A stretch of DNA of 64,000 nucleotides. It comes from Carboxylicivirga marina. GTDB lineage: Bacteria; Bacteroidota; Bacteroidia; Bacteroidales; Marinilabiliaceae. The notes beneath the pieces are model-generated. The model did no database searches. It was not told where the DNA came from and worked only from the letters and a program-made list of their open reading frames with translations. Location: NCBI RefSeq assembly GCF_016612505.1, contig NZ_JAENRR010000018.1, positions 1 to 64,000 on the forward strand, given 5' to 3'. How positions within the stretch are numbered: position 1 is the first letter of the stretch; each line of letters starts with the position of its first letter. Both the position numbers and the translations under genes were made by a program. This document shows positions 18,974 through 27,726 of the stretch, piece after piece.

Positions 18974-20305
18974 ATGAAGAAAGTACTTGCCATCAGTGTC
19001 ATTTTAATCACCATCTTAACTGGATGCGGACAATCCAGCGGTGGAGAATTAACTGGCGTAGCACGCCGGGCCTCATTTTATGAACCAGACCCATACGGAA
19101 TGTTATTTATTCCTCAGGGAAGTTTTAATATGGGACCAAATGATGTGGACATTGCTAATACAATGACCTCCCAATCAAAAACAGTTTCTGTTCGTTCATT
19201 TTGGATGGATGAAACAGAAGTAACAAACAGCGAATACCGCCAGTTTGTTTATTGGGTTAGAGACTCTATTGCGCGTCAGTTACTAGGTGAGCAATTTGAA
19301 GAATTTCTTATTAGCGAAGATTATTTAGGCAATGAAATCGATCCTCCATTTATTAATTGGGAAGAACCAATTGAATGGGATAATGAAGAGTATGCCGAAA
19401 TTTTGGATGAGATGTTCTTACCTGAAAACGAGCGTTTCTTCAGAAGAAAAGAGATTGATACACGTAAACTCACTTATGAATACGAATGGGTAGACCTGTT
19501 GCAAGCGGCTAAAAGAAGTAACCGCTACAACTATGAAACCAAACAGTATGAAGGTGTTGTTTACGATCAAAAAGGCGAAGAACGTGAAATAACAGATCGT
19601 TCGGCTTTTATCATGAAAGATGCCGTAAACGTATATCCTGATACATTGTGTTGGATTGCTGATTTCACCTACTCATTTAATGAGCCTTGGACTGAGAAAT
19701 ATTTCTGGCATCCTGGTTTCGACGATTACCCCGTTGTAGGTGTTAACTGGAAGCAAGCAACAGCATTCAGTATCTGGAGAACTCAATTGCTAAATAACTA
19801 CCTTAAGAGTAAAGGTGAACCACCGGTTAATAATTACCGACTTCCTACAGAAGCAGAGTGGGAATATGCAGCTCGAGGAGGATTAGAACATGCTATTTTT
19901 CCTTGGGGAGGCATGTACACACGTAACGACAAAGGTTGTTTCTTAGCCAACTTTAAGCCTTTACGTGGTCGATATGGCGATGATGGTGGTATGACTTCAA
20001 TGTCCGTAGGTTCATATGCGCCAAATGATTATGGTTTATTTGACATGGCGGGTAATGTAGCAGAATGGACATCAAGTGCATATGACGAATCGGCTTACAC
20101 TTTTACACACGATTTCAATCCTACTTATAAATACAACGCTTTACCAGATGATCCTCATGTAATGAAGCGTAAAGTACTTCGTGGTGGTTCATGGAAAGAT
20201 GTAGGATTCTTTCTACAAAATGGAACTCGTACATATGAGTATCAGGATTCATCTACTTCTTTTATCGGTTTCCGATGTGTAAGAGATTACATTGGTGACT
20301 ATTAA
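18974..20305 (+). CDS. gldK: Gliding/T9SS lipoprotein GldK
   Basis: 443-residue lipoprotein (lipobox ILTGC, cysteine near residue 16) with a formylglycine-generating-enzyme-like (FGE-sulfatase) fold. Visible markers are IPQGSFNMG near 48, WMDETEVTNSEY near 79, LPTEAEWEYAARGG near 293 and GNVAEW near 362, ending GFRCVRDY. In the T9SS it forms the periplasmic ring with GldN under the outer membrane. Long insert between about residues 110 and 215 is typical of GldK compared with plain FGE proteins. Followed by gldL after 39 bp. Confidence 0.96.
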   Translation: MKKVLAISVILITILTGCGQSSGGELTGVARRASFYEPDPYGMLFIPQGSFNMGPNDVDIANTMTSQSKTVSVRSFWMDETEVTNSEYRQFVYWVRDSIARQLLGEQFEEFLISEDYLGNEIDPPFINWEEPIEWDNEEYAEILDEMFLPENERFFRRKEIDTRKLTYEYEWVDLLQAAKRSNRYNYETKQYEGVVYDQKGEEREITDRSAFIMKDAVNVYPDTLCWIADFTYSFNEPWTEKYFWHPGFDDYPVVGVNWKQATAFSIWRTQLLNNYLKSKGEPPVNNYRLPTEAEWEYAARGGLEHAIFPWGGMYTRNDKGCFLANFKPLRGRYGDDGGMTSMSVGSYAPNDYGLFDMAGNVAEWTSSAYDESAYTFTHDFNPTYKYNALPDDPHVMKRKVLRGGSWKDVGFFLQNGTRTYEYQDSSTSFIGFRCVRDYIGDY

Positions 20306-20344
20306 TATCAATTTTAGGACGGTTATTGAAAAAAATAGTTCATT

Positions 20345-21181
20345 ATGAGTATTTCGGAATTTGTTGAGAGCCCAGCTTATAAAAATGTAATGGGTAAAGT
20401 ATACGGTCTTGGTGCAGCTGTAGTAATTTTAGGAGCACTTTGGAAAATTCTTCATTTACCTGGAGCAACGGCTATGTTGATTGCAGGATTAGGTACAGAA
20501 GCCGTGATCTTTGCACTATCGGCATTTGAAAAACCACACGAAATGCCTGACTGGGGATTAGTATATCCCGAACTACATGGCCTTGAGCCAAGAGGGCACG
20601 CAACTGGGAATGGTGGCGGAAGTGAATTAGCTGCCTTGGTTCAAAGTGGTAATTTAGAAGATAAAGACATTGCAAAATTGACGGAAGGCATTAGAAAACT
20701 TTCAGATACTTCATCTCAATTATCTGATTTAGGCAATGCAACTGTTGCAACAGATGCCTATATAAACAACATGAAAAATGCTGGAGAAGCAGTTGGTCAG
20801 TTTGCTACCCAACAGGCTTCTATGGCCCAAAATAGTGAAGCATTAGCTAACGTATATGCATCATCTGGCGAAAGTTTAAAAGCACATTTCGAAACGCTTT
20901 CTAACAACAACCAGTCATATGGTGAGAAATTGGGTGATGTAACTAAAAATCTGGCTGCCATTAACTCAGCTTATGAGTTACAATTACAAGGTGTCAACAG
21001 TCAGGTTCAGGCATCTCAAGCATTAACTGAAGGCTTAACTGAGATAACAGGTCAGTTTCAGCAGTCAGCCAATGATGCCAAAGTATACCGTGAGCAAGTG
21101 GCACAATTAAGCCAGTCAGTATCAGAATTAAATGCAATTTATGGCAATATGCTAAGTGCCATGAATATGGGTAACAAATAA
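20345..21181 (+). CDS. gldL: T9SS motor protein GldL
   Basis: 278-residue inner-membrane protein with two transmembrane helices (about 20-38 and 42-62). The membrane glutamate needed for proton-driven function in studied GldL is present as E52 in LGTEAVIF. The rest is a cytoplasmic, coiled-coil-rich region with repeated Gln/Asn/Ala. With GldM it forms the motor that powers type IX secretion and gliding. Longer than some GldL proteins in its C-terminal coiled coil. Followed by gldM after 43 bp. Confidence 0.96.
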   Translation: MSISEFVESPAYKNVMGKVYGLGAAVVILGALWKILHLPGATAMLIAGLGTEAVIFALSAFEKPHEMPDWGLVYPELHGLEPRGHATGNGGGSELAALVQSGNLEDKDIAKLTEGIRKLSDTSSQLSDLGNATVATDAYINNMKNAGEAVGQFATQQASMAQNSEALANVYASSGESLKAHFETLSNNNQSYGEKLGDVTKNLAAINSAYELQLQGVNSQVQASQALTEGLTEITGQFQQSANDAKVYREQVAQLSQSVSELNAIYGNMLSAMNMGNK

Positions 21182-21224
21182 TCAAGAAGATCATTCTATT
21201 AACTGCTAATTAAAGAATATAACT

Positions 21225-22793
21225 ATGAGTGGCGGAAATTGTCCCGAAACCCCCAGGCAGAAAATGATCGGAATGATGTACTTATTCCTGACAGCCATGT
21301 TGGCTTTAAATGTGTCAGGTGAGTTACTTCAGGCATTTCAACTGGTAGACGAAAGCATACAGGAAAGTATTAAAACGACCGATAAAAAGAATAAAGACCT
21401 CATTGATCAATTTAAAGCTGCTGAAGCTGTAAATGAAGCAAAGGTAAAACCCGCTCGCGTAAAAGCGGATGCTATAAAATCAGCTGCTGATTCACTTTAC
21501 AATCATATATATGATTTAAAATTATTAATGGTGCACACGGTTGATGGGCCGGAGGCTACTTTGGACAATTACCTAAGTACCAGCAATCAAGATATTGCTC
21601 CTCAGATTATGATAACCGAGAGGAGCGGAGCGCGTAGTGAAGAATTGAAGAACAAGATCAATGCATACAAAGAACTTTTGATTAGTTATCTGGATGCGGA
21701 GACTGATACCGTAATGATTGCTTCATTGAACAAGATTCTTTCAACAGAACCGGCTGCTCCTTCGCAAAAAGGTCAAGTGCAAGTTTCGTGGGAAAGTCAA
21801 AAATTTGAGCACTTGCCGCTATCTGCATCATTTGCCTTATTAAGCAGTATTCAAAGTAATGTAAGAAGTACGCAAGCAGATGTAATGTCATCGCTTTTAA
21901 GTGGTATAGATGAGAATACATATAAATTTAATAATGTAAGATCAGTTGTTAAGCCTAGCTCATCAATGGTCCTTAAGGGCGATAAATATAGTGTTGAACT
22001 GTTTATTGCAGCAACAGATGATTATCAAAAACCACGTTTTGAAATCCCTGGCTATAGTATTGAACCAAACGAAGCAGGAATTGGAGTTTTAGAGATTCCG
22101 GCTAATAGAGTTGGTAAACAAAAATGGCAAGGAAAAATTTGGTTTAAAGATCCGAATGGTAAAGATATACCTTACGACATCGAACATGAATTTGAGGTGA
22201 TGCAACCAAATGCGGTCATTTCACCAATGAAAATGAATGTTTTTTACGAAGCACTTGATAATCCGGTGGAAGTTTCTGTTCCAGGTATTTCAGCCAGCCA
22301 GTTAGATGTGACCTTCTCAAATGCAACTAAGCGTTCAAAAGGTAATGGCGTTTTTGATGTTAAGCCTAAGCGAGGTTTTGCAGGAGGTAAATCAATCGTT
22401 ACTGTGTATGCTAACATTGCTGGTAAAAGACAACGAATTGGTAGTAAGGAGTTCCGTATAAAGCCACTTCCGTTGCCGTATGCCACCATAGCTGGTAAGA
22501 GTGAAGGAAAAGTCAGTAAAGGATTACTTGAAGCCCAAAGTGGAATATTTGCTGAAATGGGTCCTGACTTTGATTTTGAATTAGAATATAAAGTAACACA
22601 GTTTAGTATTGCAACTGTTAAGAATGGTTTCTTCCAGAGTAAGTTATCCAATAGTAATATCATGACTCAGGAGCAACGGGATCTTATTAGTGGATGTCCA
22701 CGAGGTGCAAAAATAACCGTGGAAGAAATAAAAGCTATTGGTCCGGATGGCAGAAATAAGAAGCTGGCACCTTTAGTGATAACTGTTGACTAG
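21225..22793 (+). CDS. gldM: T9SS motor/periplasmic shaft protein GldM
   Basis: 522 residues with one N-terminal membrane helix (about 15-35). The PRQKMIGMMYLFLTAML stretch contains the conserved arginine (R11 here) thought to pair with the GldL glutamate. The large periplasmic part consists of the four-domain rod typical of the family, from a helical first domain to Ig-like beta domains. It transmits motor movement across the periplasm to the GldK/GldN ring. Start at 21225 gives the usual short cytoplasmic N-terminus. Confidence 0.96.
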   Translation: MSGGNCPETPRQKMIGMMYLFLTAMLALNVSGELLQAFQLVDESIQESIKTTDKKNKDLIDQFKAAEAVNEAKVKPARVKADAIKSAADSLYNHIYDLKLLMVHTVDGPEATLDNYLSTSNQDIAPQIMITERSGARSEELKNKINAYKELLISYLDAETDTVMIASLNKILSTEPAAPSQKGQVQVSWESQKFEHLPLSASFALLSSIQSNVRSTQADVMSSLLSGIDENTYKFNNVRSVVKPSSSMVLKGDKYSVELFIAATDDYQKPRFEIPGYSIEPNEAGIGVLEIPANRVGKQKWQGKIWFKDPNGKDIPYDIEHEFEVMQPNAVISPMKMNVFYEALDNPVEVSVPGISASQLDVTFSNATKRSKGNGVFDVKPKRGFAGGKSIVTVYANIAGKRQRIGSKEFRIKPLPLPYATIAGKSEGKVSKGLLEAQSGIFAEMGPDFDFELEYKVTQFSIATVKNGFFQSKLSNSNIMTQEQRDLISGCPRGAKITVEEIKAIGPDGRNKKLAPLVITVD

Positions 22794-22812
22794 GAAATAA
22801 AAATTAAAGACG

Positions 22813-23664
22813 ATGAAAAGATTATTCTTTATCCTAATTGTTTTGGTAGGATTTGGTGCAGCTGATGTAGCAAACGCACAGGAAGTAAACACTGAGCTAT
22901 ACACCAAGGATCATGTACCAAACCGAAAGCCAATACCTTATGCACATGTGCGTGAAGCAGATGTATTATGGGCGAAGAAAATTTGGCGTGTGATTGATTT
23001 ACGTGAGAAGATTAATTTGCCAATGTATTATCCAACCACACAAATGGATAATCGATATAGTCTGATTGACTTATTAATTTACGGCATTAAATACGAAGGT
23101 TTAACGGCCTATTCAACTTCTACTGAAGATGAATTTCAGGTAGCTTTAACGTTGGATCAGGTAATGCGTGAGATGGGGGCTGTATCAGATACACAACAAA
23201 TTCGTAATGCTGAAACCGGATTGTACGAGGATAAAATAATCGAAGGTAAAATCCAATCGACAGACATTAAGCAGGTCATGTTAAAAGAGATCTGGTTCTT
23301 CGATAGAAAATATTCACGCATGGATGTACGTATCATTGGCTTATGCCCAATTAGAGAGTTCGTACCAAGTGATGCAGGTGAAAATGCTCAAATAAGAAAA
23401 ACACAGGCATTCTGGATCTATTTCCCGGAAGCGAGAGGCTTATTCGCCCGTCATGAGATTTTTAACCCTCGTAATGATGCCCAACGACGTACTTACGATG
23501 ATATTTTCATCAAGCGTTATTTCGGTAGCTACATCTACAAAGAAGCCAACGTGTATGATAACCGAGGTATTGAAGAATATACCGCAGGTATGGAAGCAAT
23601 GATGGAATCAGAAAGAATCAAACAAAGCATTTTTGAGAAAGAACACGATATGTGGGAATTCTAA
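22813..23664 (+). CDS. gldN: T9SS periplasmic ring protein GldN
   Basis: 283-residue secreted protein with signal peptide (cleavage near NAQEV). The family motifs are present: DVLWAKKIWRVIDLREKINLP at about 49-69 and the TDIKQVMLKEIWFFDRKYSRMDVRI region (residues KE-W-FD). It forms the periplasmic ring with GldK. Last gene of the topA-to-gldN run, 19 bp after gldM, and closed by a strong terminator. Confidence 0.95.
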   Translation: MKRLFFILIVLVGFGAADVANAQEVNTELYTKDHVPNRKPIPYAHVREADVLWAKKIWRVIDLREKINLPMYYPTTQMDNRYSLIDLLIYGIKYEGLTAYSTSTEDEFQVALTLDQVMREMGAVSDTQQIRNAETGLYEDKIIEGKIQSTDIKQVMLKEIWFFDRKYSRMDVRIIGLCPIREFVPSDAGENAQIRKTQAFWIYFPEARGLFARHEIFNPRNDAQRRTYDDIFIKRYFGSYIYKEANVYDNRGIEEYTAGMEAMMESERIKQSIFEKEHDMWEF

Positions 23665-23696
23665 TCAAAGGATAAAGTTTACTAGTCTAAATATAT

Positions 23697-23723
23697 AAAG
23701 GGAGCAATTTTGCTCCCTTTTTT
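23697..23723 (+). terminator. Terminator of the gld operon
   Basis: Perfect 10-bp stem (23697-23706 with 23711-23720), ATTT loop and T run. It lies 32 bp after the gldN stop. Confidence 0.9.
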
Positions 23724-23781
23724 CGTTAAACATGGAATATTTCCTCGTCCAAAAAGATGTTTCAATGCACAAATAAGGCAC

Positions 23782-23814
23782 AAAAAAAAGATGCTTTCAA
23801 TATCTGAAAACATC
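23782..23814 (-). terminator. Terminator of pyrH
   Basis: 9-bp stem (23790-23798 with 23806-23814, one G-U pair) followed on the minus strand by eight T. Confidence 0.8.
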
Positions 23815-23840
23815 CCTTCTATATATCTATACTTGTTGCT

Positions 23841-24548
23841 CTAATTCTTAACCAGCGTGCCGATATTTTCACCTTTTAGCACTTTAATAAGGTTACCCTT
23901 GGTATCCATGTCAAAGACAACAATATCGAGCTTATTCTCTTTACACATGGTGGTGGCGGTTAAATCCATTATTTTTAAACCACGATTATAGATCTCATCA
24001 AATGTAATCTCATCAAACTTAGTAGCTGTTGGATCTTTTTCCGGATCAGCTGTATAAACTCCATCAACACGAGTACCTTTTAACATCACATCGGCTTCAA
24101 TTTCAATACCTCTTAATGAAGAACCTGTATCAGTTGTGAAATAAGGATTACCAGTTCCGGCAGCTAATATCACTACTTCTCCTTGTGCCAAGGCCGCCAC
24201 AGCTTTTGGCTTATCGTAATATTCACCTACCGGTTCCATTCGAATAGCTGTCATCACACGGGTTTTAACATCCATTGCCTGCAATCCAGATTGTAAAGCC
24301 AATGCATTAATAACGGTTGCCAACATGCCCATCTGATCACCCTTATAACGATCAAATCCTTTAGATGCACCGCTTAATCCTCTGAAAATATTTCCTCCGC
24401 CAATAACGATACCAACCTGAACTCCCATTGCAACAGCATCTTTAATTTGCTCAGCATAATCGTTCAATCGCTCTTGATCAATACCATATCCTTGCTCTCC
24501 CATTAAAGATTCGCCACTTAGTTTTAACAGTACTCGTTTGTATTTCAT
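23841..24548 (-). CDS. pyrH: UMP kinase
   Basis: Amino-acid-kinase-fold enzyme of 235 residues that phosphorylates UMP to UDP. Markers: KLSGESLMG at the N-terminus, GGGNIFRG near 51, TGNPYFTTDT near 131 and the ADP-site aspartates (DGVYTADPEKDP) near 161. Length is standard. Many bacteria keep pyrH beside frr or tsf; here it stands alone between the gld terminator and the TlpA-like operon. The plain start is ATG at 24548. Confidence 0.96.
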   Translation of the reverse strand: MKYKRVLLKLSGESLMGEQGYGIDQERLNDYAEQIKDAVAMGVQVGIVIGGGNIFRGLSGASKGFDRYKGDQMGMLATVINALALQSGLQAMDVKTRVMTAIRMEPVGEYYDKPKAVAALAQGEVVILAAGTGNPYFTTDTGSSLRGIEIEADVMLKGTRVDGVYTADPEKDPTATKFDEITFDEIYNRGLKIMDLTATTMCKENKLDIVVFDMDTKGNLIKVLKGENIGTLVKN

Positions 24549-24652
24549 CTTCTTTTATTTGTTAGTTTTCAAGCATTCAAAGATAAGAAATGATTATGAA
24601 GAAAATAGTGAAGCAATTACTGTAAAAACCTAATGAATCATTATCATGACAC

Positions 24653-24684
24653 AAAAAAAAGAGCAAGAAACCTGTCTCACTCTT
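24653..24684 (-). terminator. Terminator after the membrane TlpA-like gene
   Basis: Stem AAGAG with CTCTT (24659-24663 and 24680-24684) and a short inner stem, followed by a run of eight to nine T on the minus strand. The internal loop makes it weaker than its neighbours. Confidence 0.65.
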
Positions 24685-24707
24685 ATTTAAATCTTTTTCG
24701 ATATTTC

Positions 24708-25310
24708 TTATTGCAACATTTCATTCAGCCTTTTTTTAACCTTACTCCCATCCCAGCGTGCTGCTCCTTGTTTCTTCATCACCACCTGTCCTTCGGGTGA
24801 GATAAGGAAAGAAGCCGGAATACTACGCGATGAAAAAACATCGGGTTGGCGACTACGCAATACATATACTGGAAAGGTAAATTCTTTTTCGGCCATAAAA
24901 TCGCGAAGAATACCTTTTGACTCCTGACTAACCAGTATAAATGCCATGTCATTTTGGTACTCGTCATATAATCGTTGAATTGAGGGCATTTCGGCAATAC
25001 AGGGTGGACACCAGGTGGCCCAAAAATTAATAAAAATAACTTTCCCCTTTAACTCAGAAAGCTCAACCGAATTTCCTTCTAAATCTTCTACCCGCCATTG
25101 ATAATCATTATCGGTCAAATAAGTAACTTCCTTACTCTCGCGAGGCTGAAACATGCTATAACGAATAATGGTTGACTGAACAACTTTACGAGTGCCAGGA
25201 ATTAACATGGCGACAAGTAATACGGTAAATAAAAAGTCAAACACGATGCCAAGTACCGTTTTCTTACGTCGGTATTTATACCATTGTTCTGCCCAAAATC
25301 CTTTCTTCAT
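24708..25310 (-). CDS. Membrane-anchored TlpA-like thiol-disulfide protein
   Basis: 200-residue protein with one N-terminal membrane helix (about 19-38) and a periplasmic TlpA/ResA-like thioredoxin domain. The redox motif is intact: FWATWCPPC near residue 94. The cis-proline loop reads SIPASFLISPEG. It probably reduces disulfides in the periplasm, for example for cytochrome c maturation or envelope repair. It is the third gene of an apparent operon after two unknown genes, 48 bp behind the 221-residue gene. It contrasts with the two cysteine-less paralogues at 6.8-9.2 kb. Confidence 0.9.
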   Translation of the reverse strand: MKKGFWAEQWYKYRRKKTVLGIVFDFLFTVLLVAMLIPGTRKVVQSTIIRYSMFQPRESKEVTYLTDNDYQWRVEDLEGNSVELSELKGKVIFINFWATWCPPCIAEMPSIQRLYDEYQNDMAFILVSQESKGILRDFMAEKEFTFPVYVLRSRQPDVFSSRSIPASFLISPEGQVVMKKQGAARWDGSKVKKRLNEMLQ

Positions 25311-25358
25311 TATCCAAAAATTATTGTTTGATTATAACAACATATACCTATTAAGGTT

Positions 25359-26024
25359 TTAAAACAAATACTTCCACAACGAACCGTATTGTTTTATACC
25401 AGCATTTACCTCCACTTTTACCCAGCTATTTCCTTTTACCAATCCTGCTTTCTGCCTAAAGCTATTTATATTAATTGTTAAGCGATGTGCTGTACCAGGC
25501 ATTAATGTTAATGGAAATACATCACTTTGAGCATTTCCTTTTATTCTGAACTTACGCACTTTTTTAAATGGGATGCCAAATGCCAACACAGGCGGAAAGA
25601 ATGTGAGGCTCTCTTTAGTCTGATTATTAATCATTATGGTTGCCACTCTTGCTTTCGTTATTTTATCACGACGCATTCTGATGGATACCCAAACAATAGA
25701 CGGTGTAAGTTTTTGCAGCCATCCGCGTTTAGTAGCCACATATACCAGCAAAACCATTCCCATCAGCAAGTACAAAGAAATCATCTCAGGATTACGCTCT
25801 TGCTTTTCTTGCTGTTGTTTGTAATAGATTTCATTTAAGGGTTTTAGTTCAGTATCGTCATTTTCGATAGCTTCTTGCTGAGTCGATTCCTGAGAACTTA
25901 CCTTTACTTGTTCAACACGTCCACCCTTACTGCAGATTTGCATCATCAGCAAAAAACCTAATCCAACAAGAATAATCAATCGGTTTTGATGATAAAAAGC
26001 CTTTAATTTATCAAAGTTCATCAT
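25359..26024 (-). CDS. Unknown membrane protein with periplasmic beta domain
   Basis: Not recognised. 221 residues with two hydrophobic helices (about 14-30 and 83-101) separated by a Gln/Glu-rich stretch. After the second helix comes a soluble part of about 120 residues, rich in beta strands with basic patches. That part starts near KITKARVATIMINNQTKE and resembles an immunoglobulin-like or LEA-type fold. A second ATG follows the first directly, so the start could be either. The gene begins right at the stop of the upstream gene and is followed by the TlpA-like gene, so all three are probably co-translated. Confidence 0.75.
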   Translation of the reverse strand: MMNFDKLKAFYHQNRLIILVGLGFLLMMQICSKGGRVEQVKVSSQESTQQEAIENDDTELKPLNEIYYKQQQEKQERNPEMISLYLLMGMVLLVYVATKRGWLQKLTPSIVWVSIRMRRDKITKARVATIMINNQTKESLTFFPPVLAFGIPFKKVRKFRIKGNAQSDVFPLTLMPGTAHRLTININSFRQKAGLVKGNSWVKVEVNAGIKQYGSLWKYLF

Positions 26025-26411
26025 TTAGGTATAGGTTGGAAAGAGCTCTAAGCCTTTATAATTAATGTAATATTCACCATCCTTTACTGGCTTGGCCATT
26101 TCTTCTTTTGTCTCCCCATTGGCATTAGCAATACCTACACTTGCAAAATAACAGATGGCCTTATGTTTATTACCATGCTTCATCACCTCTGCGGCTATGT
26201 GAGGCAATAATAATCCCATATCAGGATATGCTTCTGTACGCACCACCACAAAATAGCGTTTATCATCTTTGGTAGCTAATATTTGTGGATTAACATCTGA
26301 CTCTTTACGAACGTTTAGCACCTTATATCCCTTATCAACCATATCTTTATAGACTACCTTAATACCCAAAAAATGTAATTCTTCGGTAGTCAACACCTGT
26401 TCATTTCCCAT
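26025..26411 (-). CDS. Conserved-looking unknown protein, 128 residues
   Basis: Not recognised. The likely start is MGNEQVLTTEEL at 26411; an in-frame frame extends to 26480 but its extra residues look non-coding. It has alternating strands and helices with a KRYFVVVRTEAYPDMG stretch and a C-terminal YYINYKGLELF. A compact alpha/beta fold is likely, with no membrane segment or signal. It is the first gene of a three-gene operon, its TAA directly abutting the ATG of the 221-residue membrane gene. A fold related to restriction-endonuclease-like proteins is only a guess. Confidence 0.65.
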   Translation of the reverse strand: MGNEQVLTTEELHFLGIKVVYKDMVDKGYKVLNVRKESDVNPQILATKDDKRYFVVVRTEAYPDMGLLLPHIAAEVMKHGNKHKAICYFASVGIANANGETKEEMAKPVKDGEYYINYKGLELFPTYT

Positions 26412-26590
26412 TCTCACATTATTTAAAGCCACAAAATTGGCATAAATAACTCGAATAGAAAAATGACTACTGAAAATCAATGATTAAGGATAAAGTGAAT
26501 ATTTTATCTGCCTTTAGCTCTTTACAGTCCTTCGATTTGATAGTAACTTATAATGGCTTTTATTAGGGTTGATATTATAAACACTTAAAT

Positions 26591-26596
26591 GGAGGG
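26591..26596 (+). promoter_or_regulatory. Strong Shine-Dalgarno of the YbaK-like gene
   Basis: GGAGGG, 6 bp before the ATG at 26603. Such a strong site is unusual in this window, where most starts have no clear purine-rich site. Confidence 0.6.
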
Positions 26597-26602
26597 AAAA
26601 TT

Positions 26603-27082
26603 ATGCCACTGACACGTCTAGAGAAGTATCTGGATTTGGAACACATTAACTACAAACGCATTGTTCATTCCAGAGCCTATACTGCACAAAAAACAGCCGC
26701 CTATTCGCATATCTCGGGCAATGAAATTGCGAAAACTGTGATGGTAAAAATTGATGGTAAACTGTGTATGGTCGTTATACCAGCATCTTTCCAAATTGAT
26801 TTGAAGGAATTACAGCGCGCCACCGCTGCCAAAAACGTACGCTTGGCCACCGAATCTGAATTTAAAGATGCATTTAAAGATTGTGAAGTAGGTGCACAAC
26901 CACCTTTTGGCAACTTGTATAACATGGAGGTATTTGTGGCCGAAAAGTTAACAGAGGACACAACTATTGCCTTTAATGCTTGTAATCATGCTGAACTCAT
27001 ACAAATGACTTATAAAGATTATCAGCGTCTTGTTCATCCGACTGTTGTAAAAATAGCCAGAACAAACATTGCCGAAGCCTAA
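26603..27082 (+). CDS. YbaK/ProX-type aminoacyl-tRNA deacylase
   Basis: 159-residue single-domain protein of the YbaK/EbsC/ProX group that hydrolyses mischarged tRNAs such as Cys-tRNA(Pro) or Ala-tRNA(Pro). The conserved lysine and glycine appear in GNEIAKTVMVKIDG near residue 40, and GAQPPFGN near 97 matches the family's GxxxPFG loop. It has no anticodon or synthetase domain. Which mischarged tRNA it edits cannot be told. It stands alone, with a strong Shine-Dalgarno and a terminator. Confidence 0.88.
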   Translation: MPLTRLEKYLDLEHINYKRIVHSRAYTAQKTAAYSHISGNEIAKTVMVKIDGKLCMVVIPASFQIDLKELQRATAAKNVRLATESEFKDAFKDCEVGAQPPFGNLYNMEVFVAEKLTEDTTIAFNACNHAELIQMTYKDYQRLVHPTVVKIARTNIAEA

Positions 27083-27138
27083 TAGCGGAGGCTCTATAAT
27101 AATTACAATTCCATCAGATGTAATGTGAGATGTTTAGA

Positions 27139-27182
27139 ATGTCCGGCATCAATGTGTTTACTCATTATGCCGGGCATTTTTT
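27139..27182 (+). terminator. Terminator of the YbaK-like gene
   Basis: 11-bp stem (27139-27149 with 27167-27177, one G-U pair) followed by TTTTTTG. Lies between two convergent genes. Confidence 0.8.
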
Positions 27183-27184
27183 GT

Positions 27185-27646
27185 TTACCAATCACCGGCT
27201 TGCTTGGCAGTATAGGACATAATATTCACTTTCAGAACAAGTGCTTTATTTAAAACTGCTGGTATGTATTCATTATTTTCCTTTCCGTGCTGTTTCATAA
27301 TTACGTCAAAACCAAATTTCTTACCTTCATCATCGGAAATAATTTCTACTTCACCAGTTCCAATCACAGAGCGATATCGCGTTGTCCATTGACATGATAC
27401 ATCACCTTTTACTACTTCACTGTCGTATTCTATTTCAAAACCAACCTTATTATTCTTCCTGATTAAATCCAGCTTGCGGCCTTCTAATGCACAATGAAAA
27501 TAGAGCTTACCATCAGCATAGCCATAATTCATTGGTACGATATAAGGGAAATGTTCGTCGTAAATGGCTAAACGGCAAACACTCGATTGTGACAATATTT
27601 GATGGATGATGACAGCATCTTTTATTTCTCTTTCTTTGCGTCGCAT
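27185..27646 (-). CDS. Flavin-binding split-barrel protein, PNPOx/NimA-like
   Basis: 153-residue member of the pyridoxamine-5'-phosphate-oxidase-like fold, which binds FMN, F420 or haem. N-terminus MRRKEREIKD and the strand LAIYDEHFPYIVPMNYGY are typical of the NimA-like subfamily, some members of which reduce 5-nitroimidazoles. HCALEGRKLDLI around residue 68 is the usual phosphate-binding region. Actual substrate unknown; resistance should not be assumed. Start at 27646 is chosen over longer frames because MRRKERE is the conserved N-terminus. Confidence 0.82.
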   Translation of the reverse strand: MRRKEREIKDAVIIHQILSQSSVCRLAIYDEHFPYIVPMNYGYADGKLYFHCALEGRKLDLIRKNNKVGFEIEYDSEVVKGDVSCQWTTRYRSVIGTGEVEIISDDEGKKFGFDVIMKQHGKENNEYIPAVLNKALVLKVNIMSYTAKQAGDW

Positions 27647-27726
27647 AATCGTAACATTTGAATACAAATATAGCTACCTGCAAATTATATCGGTAATCGA
27701 ATGCTTTTTTAATACCTTTAAACCCG

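Noticed and set aside
22244-22663. 139-codon open frame on the minus strand inside gldM
   Set aside because: It is antisense to a well-supported gene and has no start context or recognisable domain.
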